Below, piece after piece: positions 28,696 through 38,053 of a DNA stretch of 64,000 bases; the first letter of the stretch is position 1, and each line of letters starts with the position of its first letter. Made by a program: the position numbers and the translations under genes. This DNA is from Bacillota bacterium. GTDB lineage: Bacteria > Bacillota > Clostridia > Lachnospirales > Lachnospiraceae. The stretch spans positions 1 to 64,000 of the forward strand of contig JAEXNR010000013.1 in assembly GCA_023439505.1 (NCBI GenBank), read 5' to 3'. A model generated the notes under the pieces. The model was not told where the DNA came from, did no database searches, and saw only the letters and a list, made by a program, of their open reading frames with translations.

Positions 28696-30525
28696 ATGAA
28701 GCATATATCTTTTCGAACACGACTTTTTATTTACAGTCTGGTTTTTACCATTCTGTCCTTAACCGGGCTGACTTTATCCATTCAGATACAGACTAAGTTA
28801 TATATCATTAAAAAGGCCAGGGACTCGATTCCCATGCAATTTGATCTTTTTGCCAATAACCTGCAGCAAAGTATCGACTCTATCTGTGATATTGGGAACA
28901 AGATTTATTACAATGATAATATTATGAATATTCTGTCTCAAAATCACCCTTATAAGGATTCCTATTCCCTGTCCACGGACAATGACGCGGTATCTCCCGT
29001 GCTAAACAGTACGACGATCCTCAATGAACGGCGGTTAATTTCAAGTACCCTGGAAAACTATAACTTTTCCTATATTTTGAATACACCCATTTATCCGACC
29101 CTATATATGATAAACCGACCGGAATATGGTGATTACCGGGTTTATTCCTATGTAGAGGATCATCTTTCCATTGAAAAAGCCGCCTGGTATCTTCCTCTGG
29201 CCTCAAATGACAATTTTGTACTGATCCATAACATTACTGACGCAAAGCTCTCTTCTGATTTTGTAATGCGATATGCCAAACGGCTGTATGGACTGAAGCG
29301 AACCGGAATTCCCTACGCGGCTTTGCTGACCATAGACTTTGATATCGAGCCCCTGTGCCGGTTACTGGATACCCTTAAAATGACAGAACATACAGATTTG
29401 TTGGTTCTCGATCAGAATGGGGACATCTTATTTTCCAACCAGCCGGATCTGGTGAATACATCAGCACTGGATACTCCCTATTACTCCCGGATCCCCTCCA
29501 ATACGGAAGGTTCTTTTTATTACAGCAAAAATGGCAGCCGCTACTTTGCCTATTACAAGCCCATTCCTTTGCAGGGCTGGTCCCTGCTTTCTCTGATCCC
29601 CGTCCATGAATTGACACAGGGCAGCCGGGATCTGGCAACGACACAATGGCTGTTTCTCTTTATTGGTGTGTTATTTTCCTTTATCGTAGCCATATCCTTC
29701 ACACATGATATGACCAGGCCGATTAACGTTCTGATTTCTTCTATGAAGGTTGCTGCGAAGGGGGATTTTAATCTGCATCTGGATTACCCGTATGATGACG
29801 AATTTCAATATCTGATCCAGCAATATAATGACATGATAAACAAAATTCATTCTTTGATAGACAACCTTTATAAGGCGGAGCTGGACAAGAAATCCGCAGA
29901 GTTGAATGCGCTTCAGGCCCAGATTAATCCTCACTTTCTCTATAATACGCTGGATTGTATTCTGTTGACGGCACAAAACGGTGATATAAAGCTGATGTCC
30001 GATCTGGTTATGGCGCTGGCAGATTTCTATCGGTACAGTCTGAATCGGGGCAAGACCTTTATAACGTTTGCAGAAGAACAGAGACAAATTGAGAGTTACC
30101 TTGTCATTCAAAAGTTAAAGTATAAGAACAGACTAACTTATAAGATTCAGCTTGACCCAAAGACAATGCGGCTCTTCACCATCAAGCTATTGCTCCAGCC
30201 TCTGGTCGAAAATGCTCTGATTCACGGGATTGAGCTATTGCCCGAAGAAGAACCCGGAACAATTCTGATCACCTCAAAACTCCGGGATGGATATCTGTTG
30301 CTGGAAGTGAAAGATAATGGCATCGGATGTGATATTGACCGGCTTAACGACGAATTAATTCAGAATACAACCGGACAATCCTTTGGCGTTCGTAATGTAT
30401 ACCACCGGATTATCAATCAATTCGGCCCGGAATACGGGTTAACCTATCAAAACAACAGCCCGCGCGGCACAATTGTAACACTGCGGCTGCCCATAATCAG
30501 GTTCACGGAGGTAAATCATGTATAA
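28696..30525 (+). CDS. YesM-type sensor histidine kinase
   Basis: 609 aa, start after GAAAGGAAACCGG. Membrane helix at about 10-30, an extracellular Cache-like sensor (about 31-310) and a second helix at about 315-338. HAMP follows (THDMTRPINVLISSMK), then QINPHFLYNTLD with phospho-His H413, and a HATPase domain with VENALIHGIE and DNGIGCD. It overlaps the AraC response regulator by 8 bp. Divergent to the mannoside operon, it probably senses the imported sugar or a loaded binding protein and controls that operon. Confidence 0.94.
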   Translation: MKHISFRTRLFIYSLVFTILSLTGLTLSIQIQTKLYIIKKARDSIPMQFDLFANNLQQSIDSICDIGNKIYYNDNIMNILSQNHPYKDSYSLSTDNDAVSPVLNSTTILNERRLISSTLENYNFSYILNTPIYPTLYMINRPEYGDYRVYSYVEDHLSIEKAAWYLPLASNDNFVLIHNITDAKLSSDFVMRYAKRLYGLKRTGIPYAALLTIDFDIEPLCRLLDTLKMTEHTDLLVLDQNGDILFSNQPDLVNTSALDTPYYSRIPSNTEGSFYYSKNGSRYFAYYKPIPLQGWSLLSLIPVHELTQGSRDLATTQWLFLFIGVLFSFIVAISFTHDMTRPINVLISSMKVAAKGDFNLHLDYPYDDEFQYLIQQYNDMINKIHSLIDNLYKAELDKKSAELNALQAQINPHFLYNTLDCILLTAQNGDIKLMSDLVMALADFYRYSLNRGKTFITFAEEQRQIESYLVIQKLKYKNRLTYKIQLDPKTMRLFTIKLLLQPLVENALIHGIELLPEEEPGTILITSKLRDGYLLLEVKDNGIGCDIDRLNDELIQNTTGQSFGVRNVYHRIINQFGPEYGLTYQNNSPRGTIVTLRLPIIRFTEVNHV

Positions 30526-32128
30526 GATGATCATTGCAGATGATGAAAGTATGGTAAGAGACTCTCTCCCGGAGAAGCTAAACTGGTCCGATTATCAGAT
30601 CGAGATCACCGGAATGGCTTCCGACGGGGAGGAAGCCTATGAAATGGTACTGAAAGGCAAACCGGATATTTTGTTGACGGATATCCGTATGCCCCATATG
30701 GACGGATTGGAGCTTTCTGCTAAGCTGCGTGAGGAAATGCCCCAGCTGAAAATTATTATTGTCAGCGGTTATTCCGATTTTACCTATGCCAAGACAGCAC
30801 TGGAACTGGATATTACTGATTATATTTTGAAACCGATTAAGGTGAAAGAACTGACACAGGTTATTCGCAAGGTTATTTCTGAACTGAATAAGGAGAAAAA
30901 CCTGAGTCTCTTTATCGAGGATCTGAAAAAGCAGACGAAGGATTTTCGTCTGCTGGCCAAGGACAAATTTCTGGTAAATCTCCTGATGGGAACTCCTGTC
31001 GCAAAAGAGCAGCTGGAGCGCAAGTGCCACTATCTTGAACTTCCCTTTGATCCGGATGAGCAGGTCTCGGTTGCAGTGATTGAGCCGGATACCTTTCATG
31101 AAATCAGCGAGACGCTTTCCGAGGAGGATCTTCAGTTACTGATCTTCTCCATACACAATATCACCATGGAGATTATTGATAATTATGAGGCAGGCGTCTG
31201 TGTTCAGCTAAATGATACCCAGCTGGTCATTATTTTTAAATCCAGGATTTTGATTCAGGATCAACAAACAGACCTTTGCCGTCAGATCCAGCAGTCCATC
31301 CATAAATATATGAAGCACACCGTCTCGATTGGCATCGGCTACCCGGTAAGTAACATATCCCAGATCCAGACCGGCTTTCAATATGCGCTCAAGGCACTTC
31401 AATACAGATTTTATACCGGCAGGGAAAGCATCAATCTGATTGATGATTTTGATTTGCAGATAGATATCGATGATCTGGATACCCTAAAGCTTTCTGCTCT
31501 GGAAAGTGAGTTATTTAATGCAATCCAGCTTGGGGACGGCAGCTATGTGAAAGAGCTCATCCACCATTTTCATGAATTCATTCAGTCAGGCTCTCTCACT
31601 GTTACGGCAATCCGTCAGTATTATCTTGATATCGTAGGGCAAATCACAAGACATTTTAAAACCGGTCAGCTAAATTGTAAAACCCTTCCTGAGAAAGAAC
31701 GGGAGATAAAGAATATTATGCTGCAGGCTCGTATGCAATCCTTATTAACAACTGCACTGACCGATTATTGTATGGAGCTTGCCACCTACTTCTTTGAACG
31801 TATGGAAATCCGGCATTCCAAGATAATAGAGCAAATTTGCACTTATATCGATAAAAACTATATGGATGAATTAAGTGTCAGTTCCATCGCCGAATCTGTC
31901 TTTTTGACACCGAATTATGTCAGCCTGATCTTTAAACAGGCCACCCGGATGACGGTCATTGAATTCATCACGAAAGTCCGGATCGAAAAATCTAAGGAAC
32001 TGTTAAAATCTCCTGATCTTAAGATATTTGAAATTGCAGAGATGGTTGGATATCCCAACCCAAGGTACTTTAGCAAGGTTTTCAAGAAAATAACCGGTCT
32101 TCATCCCAGTCAGTTTAAGGATATTTGA
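30518..32128 (+). CDS. YesN-type AraC response regulator
   Basis: 536 aa, start after GGAGG inside the kinase gene's end. The receiver (1-120) has D8/D9, phosphoacceptor D55 in LTDIRMP and Lys in YILKPI. A long central region (about 130-425) is typical of the larger YesN members. The C-terminal AraC domain (about 435-535) has VSSIAESVFLTPNYVSLIFKQ and IAEMVGYPNPRYFSKVFKK. It likely activates the divergent mannoside operon after phosphorylation by the adjacent kinase. A strong hairpin follows the stop. Confidence 0.95.
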   Translation: MYKMIIADDESMVRDSLPEKLNWSDYQIEITGMASDGEEAYEMVLKGKPDILLTDIRMPHMDGLELSAKLREEMPQLKIIIVSGYSDFTYAKTALELDITDYILKPIKVKELTQVIRKVISELNKEKNLSLFIEDLKKQTKDFRLLAKDKFLVNLLMGTPVAKEQLERKCHYLELPFDPDEQVSVAVIEPDTFHEISETLSEEDLQLLIFSIHNITMEIIDNYEAGVCVQLNDTQLVIIFKSRILIQDQQTDLCRQIQQSIHKYMKHTVSIGIGYPVSNISQIQTGFQYALKALQYRFYTGRESINLIDDFDLQIDIDDLDTLKLSALESELFNAIQLGDGSYVKELIHHFHEFIQSGSLTVTAIRQYYLDIVGQITRHFKTGQLNCKTLPEKEREIKNIMLQARMQSLLTTALTDYCMELATYFFERMEIRHSKIIEQICTYIDKNYMDELSVSSIAESVFLTPNYVSLIFKQATRMTVIEFITKVRIEKSKELLKSPDLKIFEIAEMVGYPNPRYFSKVFKKITGLHPSQFKDI

Positions 32129-32140
32129 TCACGAATACAA

Positions 32141-32190
32141 AATGATCCTGCAAAGTGTATGCTATCACTCACACTTTACAGGATCATTAT
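32141..32190. terminator. Bidirectional terminator between convergent operons
   Basis: Arms aatgatcctgcaaagtgt/acactttacaggatcatt with one mismatch and a 12-nt loop, followed by attatttt on the plus strand. It serves the regulator pair on the plus strand and probably the region 3 operon on the minus strand. Confidence 0.85.
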
Positions 32191-32267
32191 TTTCCTTACT
32201 GTAACCTTTAATTAACATTCTTCACTTTGCCGCTGTAGTGGGTAATGTCAGGGGTAACGTTCCATTC

Positions 32268-33071
32268 CTACCGGAATTCCTTCACTACTTTCATAAATTC
32301 CTTTACTCTGTTTACATCCACCGCATTTTCAAAGATTCCGTCGTATTTGAATGTGGTCGCACAAACGGCCCCGTCTGCGATGGATAACTGCCTTGTAATA
32401 TTATCTTTATTGCAGCCGGTATTGCAAAAAACAGGGGTACGCTTCAGCGAATCCTTTACTCGCTTTAATACCTGTGAATCTGTCTCGCTGCCCGCTGTCA
32501 GTCCTGAGACACAGATGGCATCCGGTGCATTATTAAATTCTGTGGTCTTTGCAATCTCTGTAATATCACGGTCCGCAAGGTATTTTGCTGCTTCCGGTAC
32601 AATATTAAAGAGCATCTTCACATCCTTCGCTCCGATCCGTACTCTGTGACGGGCCGCAGCTCCGGGATCGGTATTCCAAAGACCGAAATCACTGGCATAT
32701 ACGCCGGATATGATTTCACGGATGAATTTGGCACCCGTAGCCACCGCCAGATCCAGAGAGGCGATGGGATCCCATAAGCAGTTAACTCCGTAAGGCACAG
32801 AAATTTCTTTCTTTAATTCTCCGATAACATTCGCCATAGCCGCCACCGTAACCGTTTCCATCTTCGTCAGGTAGGGAAGGCTGAATTCATTGGAAAACAT
32901 CACCGCGTCTACTCCGCCTTCCTGCAGCGCATAAAGATCCTTCCTTGCAAGTTCCACAACCTTTTCCATGCCACCGGCTTCATCATAACCGGGATCTCCC
33001 GGAAGCGGCTGCAAATGACACATTGCAATAATCGGTTTATTGGTATGAAATAATTCTTCTGTCCAGAACAT
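32268..33071 (-). CDS. BtpA/SgcQ family TIM-barrel protein
   Basis: 267 aa, start after TAAGGAGG. The sequence fits the BtpA/SgcQ family: IIAMCHLQPLPGDPGYD, GGVDAVMFSNEFSLPY, PYGVNCLWDPIASLDLA and a late FCNTGCNKDNI. No membrane segment. E. coli SgcQ is in a putative pentitol/sugar operon, and BtpA was linked to photosystem I in cyanobacteria; no enzymatic reaction is established. Here it is the last gene of a nucleoside-type catabolic operon beside TrpF-like and TrpA-like barrels, which suggests a phosphorylated sugar substrate (inference). Confidence 0.9.
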   Translation of the reverse strand: MFWTEELFHTNKPIIAMCHLQPLPGDPGYDEAGGMEKVVELARKDLYALQEGGVDAVMFSNEFSLPYLTKMETVTVAAMANVIGELKKEISVPYGVNCLWDPIASLDLAVATGAKFIREIISGVYASDFGLWNTDPGAAARHRVRIGAKDVKMLFNIVPEAAKYLADRDITEIAKTTEFNNAPDAICVSGLTAGSETDSQVLKRVKDSLKRTPVFCNTGCNKDNITRQLSIADGAVCATTFKYDGIFENAVDVNRVKEFMKVVKEFR

Positions 33072-33101
33072 AATTTAACTCCTCCTTATGTATGTTATGA
33101 T

Positions 33102-33707
33102 TTACTTAATTTCTCTTACCAGCTGTACCAGCAGGTTCATCTTTGCCGGATCCTTGACTTTATCCGTCTCAGCGCCTGAGCTGATATCCACCGCATAAGG
33201 CCTGAAACGAAGGATCGCCTCCTGCACATTGTCCGTATTCAGCCCTCCCGCTAAGAAGAAGGGACGGTCCACATTCTGTATCAGATTCCAGTCAAATTGC
33301 TTACCCGTGCATCCTCCCGGGGTATCTAACAGAATGAAGTCTGCATTACTCTTTATAATCTCCTCTACGCTCTGCGGGTCAGTTACTCCCATGGACTTTA
33401 GTACCGTCTTACCGGTTTCTTTCTTCACCCGCTCTACATAGGCAGGATCTTCCTTTCCGTGCAGCTGGGCAACATCAATCAAACCGCTGTTAAGCCGTTC
33501 AATTACTGTCTCCACCGGAGCATCCACGAATGCCCCCACCGCTAAAATAGCAGGATCCAGCAGTTTTTTCAATTCCCACGCTCTCTCCTGTGTCAGATAG
33601 TGTCTGTCAAAATCAGCGAATATAAAACCGATATAATCCGGCCTCGCCTCATTGGCTGCTTTGATATCTTCTTCCCTCATCATGCCGCAAAGTTTTATTT
33701 TTGCCAT
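33102..33707 (-). CDS. TrpF-like phosphoribosylanthranilate isomerase homologue
   Basis: 201 aa, start after AAAGGAGG. It keeps the TrpF active site: general base C7 in KLCG, R11, general acid D128 in LLDTPGG, and phosphate-binding TGKQFDW, FFLAGGLNTDNV and VDISSGAE. TrpF turns a phosphoribosyl amine into a ketose by Amadori rearrangement. No trpB, C, D, E or G gene is in the window, and the operon imports and cleaves nucleoside-like compounds. It may act on another phosphoribosyl compound, or be the genome's only TrpF misplaced in a foreign operon. Confidence 0.88.
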   Translation of the reverse strand: MAKIKLCGMMREEDIKAANEARPDYIGFIFADFDRHYLTQERAWELKKLLDPAILAVGAFVDAPVETVIERLNSGLIDVAQLHGKEDPAYVERVKKETGKTVLKSMGVTDPQSVEEIIKSNADFILLDTPGGCTGKQFDWNLIQNVDRPFFLAGGLNTDNVQEAILRFRPYAVDISSGAETDKVKDPAKMNLLVQLVREIK

Positions 33708-33793
33708 AACAATATCCTCCTTTTTAAGTGAAACAACCTGTTTTTAGTTTCATGATCTTTTATGCTTCCCTGTTTCTATGGTATTAACACTGT

Positions 33794-33854
33794 TCTATCT
33801 GGTTTCACTAATCGTTTATCTGGTTTCACCTCTGCCTTATCTGGTGTTACCGCT
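33794..33854 (-). repeat. Three 21-bp tandem repeats at the end of the trpA-like gene
   Basis: On the minus strand GTaAcACCAGATAA, GTGAAACCAGATAA and GTGAAACCAGATAG follow each other at a 21-bp period. The first copy contains the stop codon of the trpA-like gene. The remaining spacer to trpF shows no gene. Confidence 0.75.
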
Positions 33855-34580
33855 GGCGATAAATTCTCTTATTTTATCCTTCATTGCCGGTAGGTTCTCC
33901 TGAAGTTTCAAAATTGCGCTGCCGACAAAGGCACCGTCTCCTCCTGCCTGTTTTACCATGGCAACGTCAGAGGGATCATGGACACCCACGCCGCAGTAAA
34001 TGGGACGATCGATTCCCTGACCACGAAGATGCGTGATGCAATCCTTAAGTGTAGCATACTTCTCATTCACATATCCCTGTCCCGATGCGGGCTTCGCCTG
34101 CATATATACAAAACCATTGGAAGCAACCGCGGAGGAAACTTCTTCCTTCAGCATCTGAAACTGAACGTAACAGGATACCCGCAATCCCTTCCGTATGAAG
34201 TTCTCCTTCATCCGCTGGTCCGACAGTCCCACCAGTATGACATCCCTTAATTCATTCTCCAGACAAAACTCAATAAACTTATCCTCACCAATTTCCAGAA
34301 CGGTATTTTCATATACCAGCACCAGCAGCTTTACTTTGGGAAGACTTTGGTGTACCTTAATAATCTCCTCCATATATCTGTCATAGTCGTCGCAGGCTTC
34401 CAGCGCCTTTTTCATGCGTCCCGCGATCATCTCCCCCTCCAGATACGGATGATGGGAGGGAAAATCTATCTCAATCATGGTGCAGCCGGCATCCGCATAC
34501 TCTTTTGCTGTCCGGATACTTGACTCGATGGTCGGATAACCATTGGACAAGTATAATATTACTTCAAAGTTCTCTTTCAT
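33837..34580 (-). CDS. TrpA-like TIM-barrel lyase homologue
   Basis: 247 aa. It follows the tryptophan synthase alpha fold: LYLSNGYPTIESS, MIEIDFPSHHPYLEG, VRLLV-type strands, late CGVGVHDPSDV and GAFVGSAILK for the phosphate. E37 aligns with E. coli TrpA E49, but the D60 position is E48, in LEG instead of ADG. The intervening segment FPSHHP differs from PFSDP. TrpA normally cleaves indole-glycerol phosphate and needs TrpB, which is absent here. A retro-aldol cleavage of another phosphorylated sugar is possible. The ATG overlaps the stop of the alcohol dehydrogenase gene by one base (TAATG). Confidence 0.85.
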   Translation of the reverse strand: MKENFEVILYLSNGYPTIESSIRTAKEYADAGCTMIEIDFPSHHPYLEGEMIAGRMKKALEACDDYDRYMEEIIKVHQSLPKVKLLVLVYENTVLEIGEDKFIEFCLENELRDVILVGLSDQRMKENFIRKGLRVSCYVQFQMLKEEVSSAVASNGFVYMQAKPASGQGYVNEKYATLKDCITHLRGQGIDRPIYCGVGVHDPSDVAMVKQAGGDGAFVGSAILKLQENLPAMKDKIREFIASGNTR

Positions 34581-35725
34581 TAACCGCTGTATGCCTCCAT
34601 CAATAAGTTTTTCATCTGGTCCATTGTTGGCAGGATGGGATTTGTCTTTGTGCAGCCATCCGCCAAAGCCATTACCGCCATGTCATCCAACAGTTTCTCA
34701 TATTTTTCTCTGTCTAAAATCATCTGATCCAACGTGTCCGGAATCTGCATCTTCCGATTCAGCCCGCGGATCACATCGATCAGATCGCTACCGCCAATGC
34801 TTTGGGCAAAGTCATCATAGCGCTGCTTTGCTTCAGGGGATGCCATATTAAACCTGATAATATAAGGTAATAAAATCGCATCCGCCAGACCGTGAGCAAT
34901 GCCAAAGAAGCTTCCCAGGGTATGGGCCATGGAATGTACAATTCCCAGGGAAACATTGGTAAAGGCCATACCTGCGATCATGGAGGCATTTAACATAGTC
35001 TCTCTGGCAGACAAATCACCGCTGTCCTGATAAGCTGCGGGCAATGCCTTTATGATATCCTGTGCTGCTTTTACCGCCAGTATGTCACTAAGATAGTTGG
35101 CACGGTTTGACACCATTGCCTCCAATGCATGGGTTAATGCATCCATTCCGGTCTCAGCGGTAATCCCGGATGGCATGGTAAGGGTTACCTCAGGATCACA
35201 AATTGCAATATCCGGCATCATCTCCATGTTACCCAGCCCTCTTTTGATACCGGTTTCATCCTCTGTGATAACTACTGAGCGGGAGACTTCACTTGCGGTT
35301 CCGCTGGTCGTCGGGATACAGCACATTCTTGCCTTTCTGCGAAGCTTTGGGAATTCATAAGGAGGAAAAAGCTCCTCAAGCTTTGATAATTCCTCATGTT
35401 CATAAAAAACCCACATGGCTTTTGCAGCGTCCATCACGGAACCTCCTCCAAGAGCAACAATCAGATCCGGTCCAAATTCCTTCATCCGGTCAGCCCCACC
35501 CATCACCGTTGAAAAATGGGGATCTGCCTCGACGCCTGATACCACCATGGTTTCGGCCCCTGTTTCTTTTATGTAATCTTCCACCTTCTTCAGAATCCCA
35601 TTTTTTTTCATGCTGGATCCTCCGATTACAATGGATACTTTTTTCGCTTTTATCGTTTTCAGATAAGCCAGACAGCCTGTTCCAAACATTAACTCGCTGC
35701 CGGCCAGTTTCATTGGTCTCATCAT
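34580..35725 (-). CDS. Iron-containing alcohol dehydrogenase
   Basis: 381 aa, start after GGAGGAAAAGAT. NAD-binding GGGSVMDAAK (93-102). Metal ligands D195 and H199 in DALTHALEA, H264 and H278 in HSMAHTLGSFFGIAHG are all present. This is the type III alcohol dehydrogenase family, which reduces aldehydes or oxidises alcohols with NAD(P). In this operon it could dispose of an aldehyde released by the aldolase-like TrpA homologue (inference). It is coupled by overlapping codons to that gene and follows the nucleoside phosphorylase gene by 44 bp. Confidence 0.93.
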   Translation of the reverse strand: MMRPMKLAGSELMFGTGCLAYLKTIKAKKVSIVIGGSSMKKNGILKKVEDYIKETGAETMVVSGVEADPHFSTVMGGADRMKEFGPDLIVALGGGSVMDAAKAMWVFYEHEELSKLEELFPPYEFPKLRRKARMCCIPTTSGTASEVSRSVVITEDETGIKRGLGNMEMMPDIAICDPEVTLTMPSGITAETGMDALTHALEAMVSNRANYLSDILAVKAAQDIIKALPAAYQDSGDLSARETMLNASMIAGMAFTNVSLGIVHSMAHTLGSFFGIAHGLADAILLPYIIRFNMASPEAKQRYDDFAQSIGGSDLIDVIRGLNRKMQIPDTLDQMILDREKYEKLLDDMAVMALADGCTKTNPILPTMDQMKNLLMEAYSG

Positions 35726-35769
35726 ATCTTTTCCTCCTTCTGACCCCGGTCAAAACCAACTGACTCAGA

Positions 35770-36528
35770 TCATAACGCTTTCTCTTCCTGCTGCATATGA
35801 TAACGGTATATCCCTTCCAGTGCCGCTTTACACAGAAGATCCTCCGCATCCTTTCTCTCTTGTCCTTCCAATACCTTTTTCAGATTTTCTAAAACCGTTG
35901 TCATGGTGAGAACACAGGTTTTCACCTGCATGAGTCTTCCAAGCACCAGCATACAGGAGGATTCCATATCAATTCCGGAAACATGAAGCTTCTTTAAACG
36001 GTCAAACATCGGCTGCATGTTCCTCCCTGATTCTAAGGAAAACCTGGAATCGTGCATCTGACTGTAAAAACCGTCCATGGTGCAGCTGATCCCGTTGCGA
36101 TAACCGGCTCCGAAGCTGCGCGCCGTCTCATTCATGGCCTGAACCAGATCAAAGTCTGCCACCGCCGGATATCCGCTTTCCACATACGTTTCACTGGTAT
36201 GCTCCATCCGAAAAGATGCCACAGGGATTAAAAATTTACCGAGCATATCATCCTGCAGCGCCATGGAAGTACCCATACGAACCGCTACCTGCATTCCTGC
36301 TTCATACATCTCTTCCATGGCAATTGCTGCTCCGGGAGCTCCAATTCCTGTGGAAGTAATCGTCACCGGTACTCCCTTATACGATCCGGTATATGTGTTA
36401 AATTCTCTTAAAAAGGCGACCTTTACAGGGTTGTCAAGATACTCCCTGACAATCTCCACACGCCAGGGATCTCCTGAAAATATCACGTATTTGGCCACCT
36501 GATCCGCGCCCATATATAATGTACTCAT
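35770..36528 (-). CDS. Nucleoside phosphorylase (uridine phosphorylase family)
   Basis: 252 aa, start overlapping the kinase stop as ATGA. The NP-I fold shows YVIFSGDPWRVEIV, where G-D-P-x-R binds phosphate, then TSTGIGAPGAAIAMEE, VRMGTS and SGIDMESS, the ribose-binding ME motif. It would cleave a ribonucleoside with phosphate to base plus ribose 1-phosphate. Base choice cannot be read from the sequence. Its placement with a PfkB kinase suggests the sugar phosphate is phosphorylated next. Confidence 0.92.
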   Translation of the reverse strand: MSTLYMGADQVAKYVIFSGDPWRVEIVREYLDNPVKVAFLREFNTYTGSYKGVPVTITSTGIGAPGAAIAMEEMYEAGMQVAVRMGTSMALQDDMLGKFLIPVASFRMEHTSETYVESGYPAVADFDLVQAMNETARSFGAGYRNGISCTMDGFYSQMHDSRFSLESGRNMQPMFDRLKKLHVSGIDMESSCMLVLGRLMQVKTCVLTMTTVLENLKKVLEGQERKDAEDLLCKAALEGIYRYHMQQEEKAL

Positions 36529-37481
36529 TCTTCATTTCCTTTCATAAGCTCCATGGCTTTCTCTTCCAGTCTGCTGCAATCCGGTATATTCGTACAGCAG
36601 CCGATTCCCTGCAGGATAAAGGAGGATAATGCCGCTCCAAGACAACAGCACTCCTTCACAGAACGGTTTCTGCCATATCCGTAGATAAATCCTGCCATAT
36701 AGGCATCCCCTGCACCGGTGGTATCGACAACACAATCTACTTCACATATACCGATCCTATATTCTTCGATACTACCCGTATCATTTTTGGTATAGCAGAT
36801 ACTGCCGTCCTTTCCCAGGGTTGTAACTATGGTCTGCGCCTTACCAATTTCAAACAGTTTCTTAATACTGCTGCAGCCAAACAGCTTCTCTATAATCTCC
36901 CGTTCCACCTCATTCATAAAGATCATAGTGCTTTCCGTTAAAATCTCCTTTAAAAATTCCACCGGAAATGCATCAAAATCATCTTTCATACCAAATACAA
37001 CCGGTACGTTATACTTTTTGCATTGTTCCAGAAAATAGCTGTTATCCGGTTTGCTTGCCACTGTTATAATGCCCAGTGCCGTATTCTGAAAAAAGGTGTC
37101 CGGAATGGGGGCTGCATACTTTTTGTCCATGGATCCCGGATAATATATGGTGATATGATCATTATGATTATCCTGAATTAAATAGCAGGCTGAGGTTGTC
37201 TCATGCGCTATCATCGTCACTCCATCCAGCGGCACCCGGGATTTTTCCAGAAACTGTTTAAATCCATTGCTTTCATAATCTTTGCCTACCCGTAATATGG
37301 GCATTGCCCGCATATTCAGCCGGCACAGGGAAACTGCGATATTTACCGAACATCCTCCATAATAAATCTTTCCATTGTCTGCGTTGGTCACGATGGAGGT
37401 ATGTCCCGTCTGTGCCGGGGATGCAATTTTTATAATGTGATCCATACTTACATATCCGCTTATCACTGCATCATATTTCAT
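36525..37481 (-). CDS. PfkB family carbohydrate/nucleoside kinase
   Basis: 318 aa. N-terminal GGCSVNIAVSLCRL and C-terminal DTTGAGDAYMAGF (catalytic base D259) are the two PfkB signatures. IVTTLGKDGS contacts ATP. The family includes ribokinase, adenosine and pseudouridine kinases and ADP-dependent ribose-1-phosphate kinase. Between a phosphorylase and a hydrolase gene, it may phosphorylate either the imported nucleoside or ribose 1-phosphate. Its stop overlaps the phosphorylase start by 4 bp. Confidence 0.93.
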   Translation of the reverse strand: MKYDAVISGYVSMDHIIKIASPAQTGHTSIVTNADNGKIYYGGCSVNIAVSLCRLNMRAMPILRVGKDYESNGFKQFLEKSRVPLDGVTMIAHETTSACYLIQDNHNDHITIYYPGSMDKKYAAPIPDTFFQNTALGIITVASKPDNSYFLEQCKKYNVPVVFGMKDDFDAFPVEFLKEILTESTMIFMNEVEREIIEKLFGCSSIKKLFEIGKAQTIVTTLGKDGSICYTKNDTGSIEEYRIGICEVDCVVDTTGAGDAYMAGFIYGYGRNRSVKECCCLGAALSSFILQGIGCCTNIPDCSRLEEKAMELMKGNEE

Positions 37482-37486
37482 ACTTC

Positions 37487-38053
37487 CTACAATTCTCCTG
37501 CTCTTAATTTAGTAAACAGCGTTTCACTATCCATTACCTGTCCCAGGTACCTTTTGATGTCATTGAGGTGTACCTGATTTACCTCTTCAGAGTCGGTAGC
37601 CACACAATCGCTGATCACGATACCGTTATAATCCAGATAAAATGCATCTGTAACTGTTGCCCTGATACAGCAGTTTGTCTTGGTACCCACAATGATCAGA
37701 TTCTCGATCCGATGTTCACGAAGGACCATATCCAGATCCGTTGCAAAAAATCCGCTGTAGCGACGTTTGCGAATGACATAATCTTTCTTCTCATCCACCG
37801 TCAGCTTAGGATCAATTTCAATGCCCCAGGTTCCTTCCAGACAATTGGGACGCATGGAGGAAATCCGGTGATCCGGTTTGTCCTTTCGATTGCAATGCTG
37901 TAAAAATACGATCAGACATTCCTGCTTTCTGCATTCTTTCAGCACGCTTTGTATTCTGGGTACAATCTCCAGATTCTGCGGATAATACACCAGCCCCTTC
38001 GGGTCGGTAAAATCTCTGACCATATCTACAATTAATAATGCTGTTTTATTCAT
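37487..38053 (-). CDS. Isochorismatase-family amidohydrolase
   Basis: 188 aa. The Cys-hydrolase triad is visible: D10 in LIVDMVRDF, K96 in IRKRRYSGF, C129 in TNCCIRATVTDAF. Length fits nicotinamidase-like members. These enzymes hydrolyse amides such as nicotinamide, ureidoacrylate or N-carbamoyl compounds. Here a base or side-chain amide of the imported nucleoside could be the target (inference). The gene overlaps the permease end by 8 bp. Confidence 0.92.
   Translation of the reverse strand: MNKTALLIVDMVRDFTDPKGLVYYPQNLEIVPRIQSVLKECRKQECLIVFLQHCNRKDKPDHRISSMRPNCLEGTWGIEIDPKLTVDEKKDYVIRKRRYSGFFATDLDMVLREHRIENLIIVGTKTNCCIRATVTDAFYLDYNGIVISDCVATDSEEVNQVHLNDIKRYLGQVMDSETLFTKLRAGEL

Noticed and set aside
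33102..34580. Fragment of a tryptophan biosynthesis operon
   Set aside because: No trpB, C, D, E or G nearby, and the gene order is joined to a nucleoside importer and catabolic enzymes; kept as TrpF-like and TrpA-like homologues instead.
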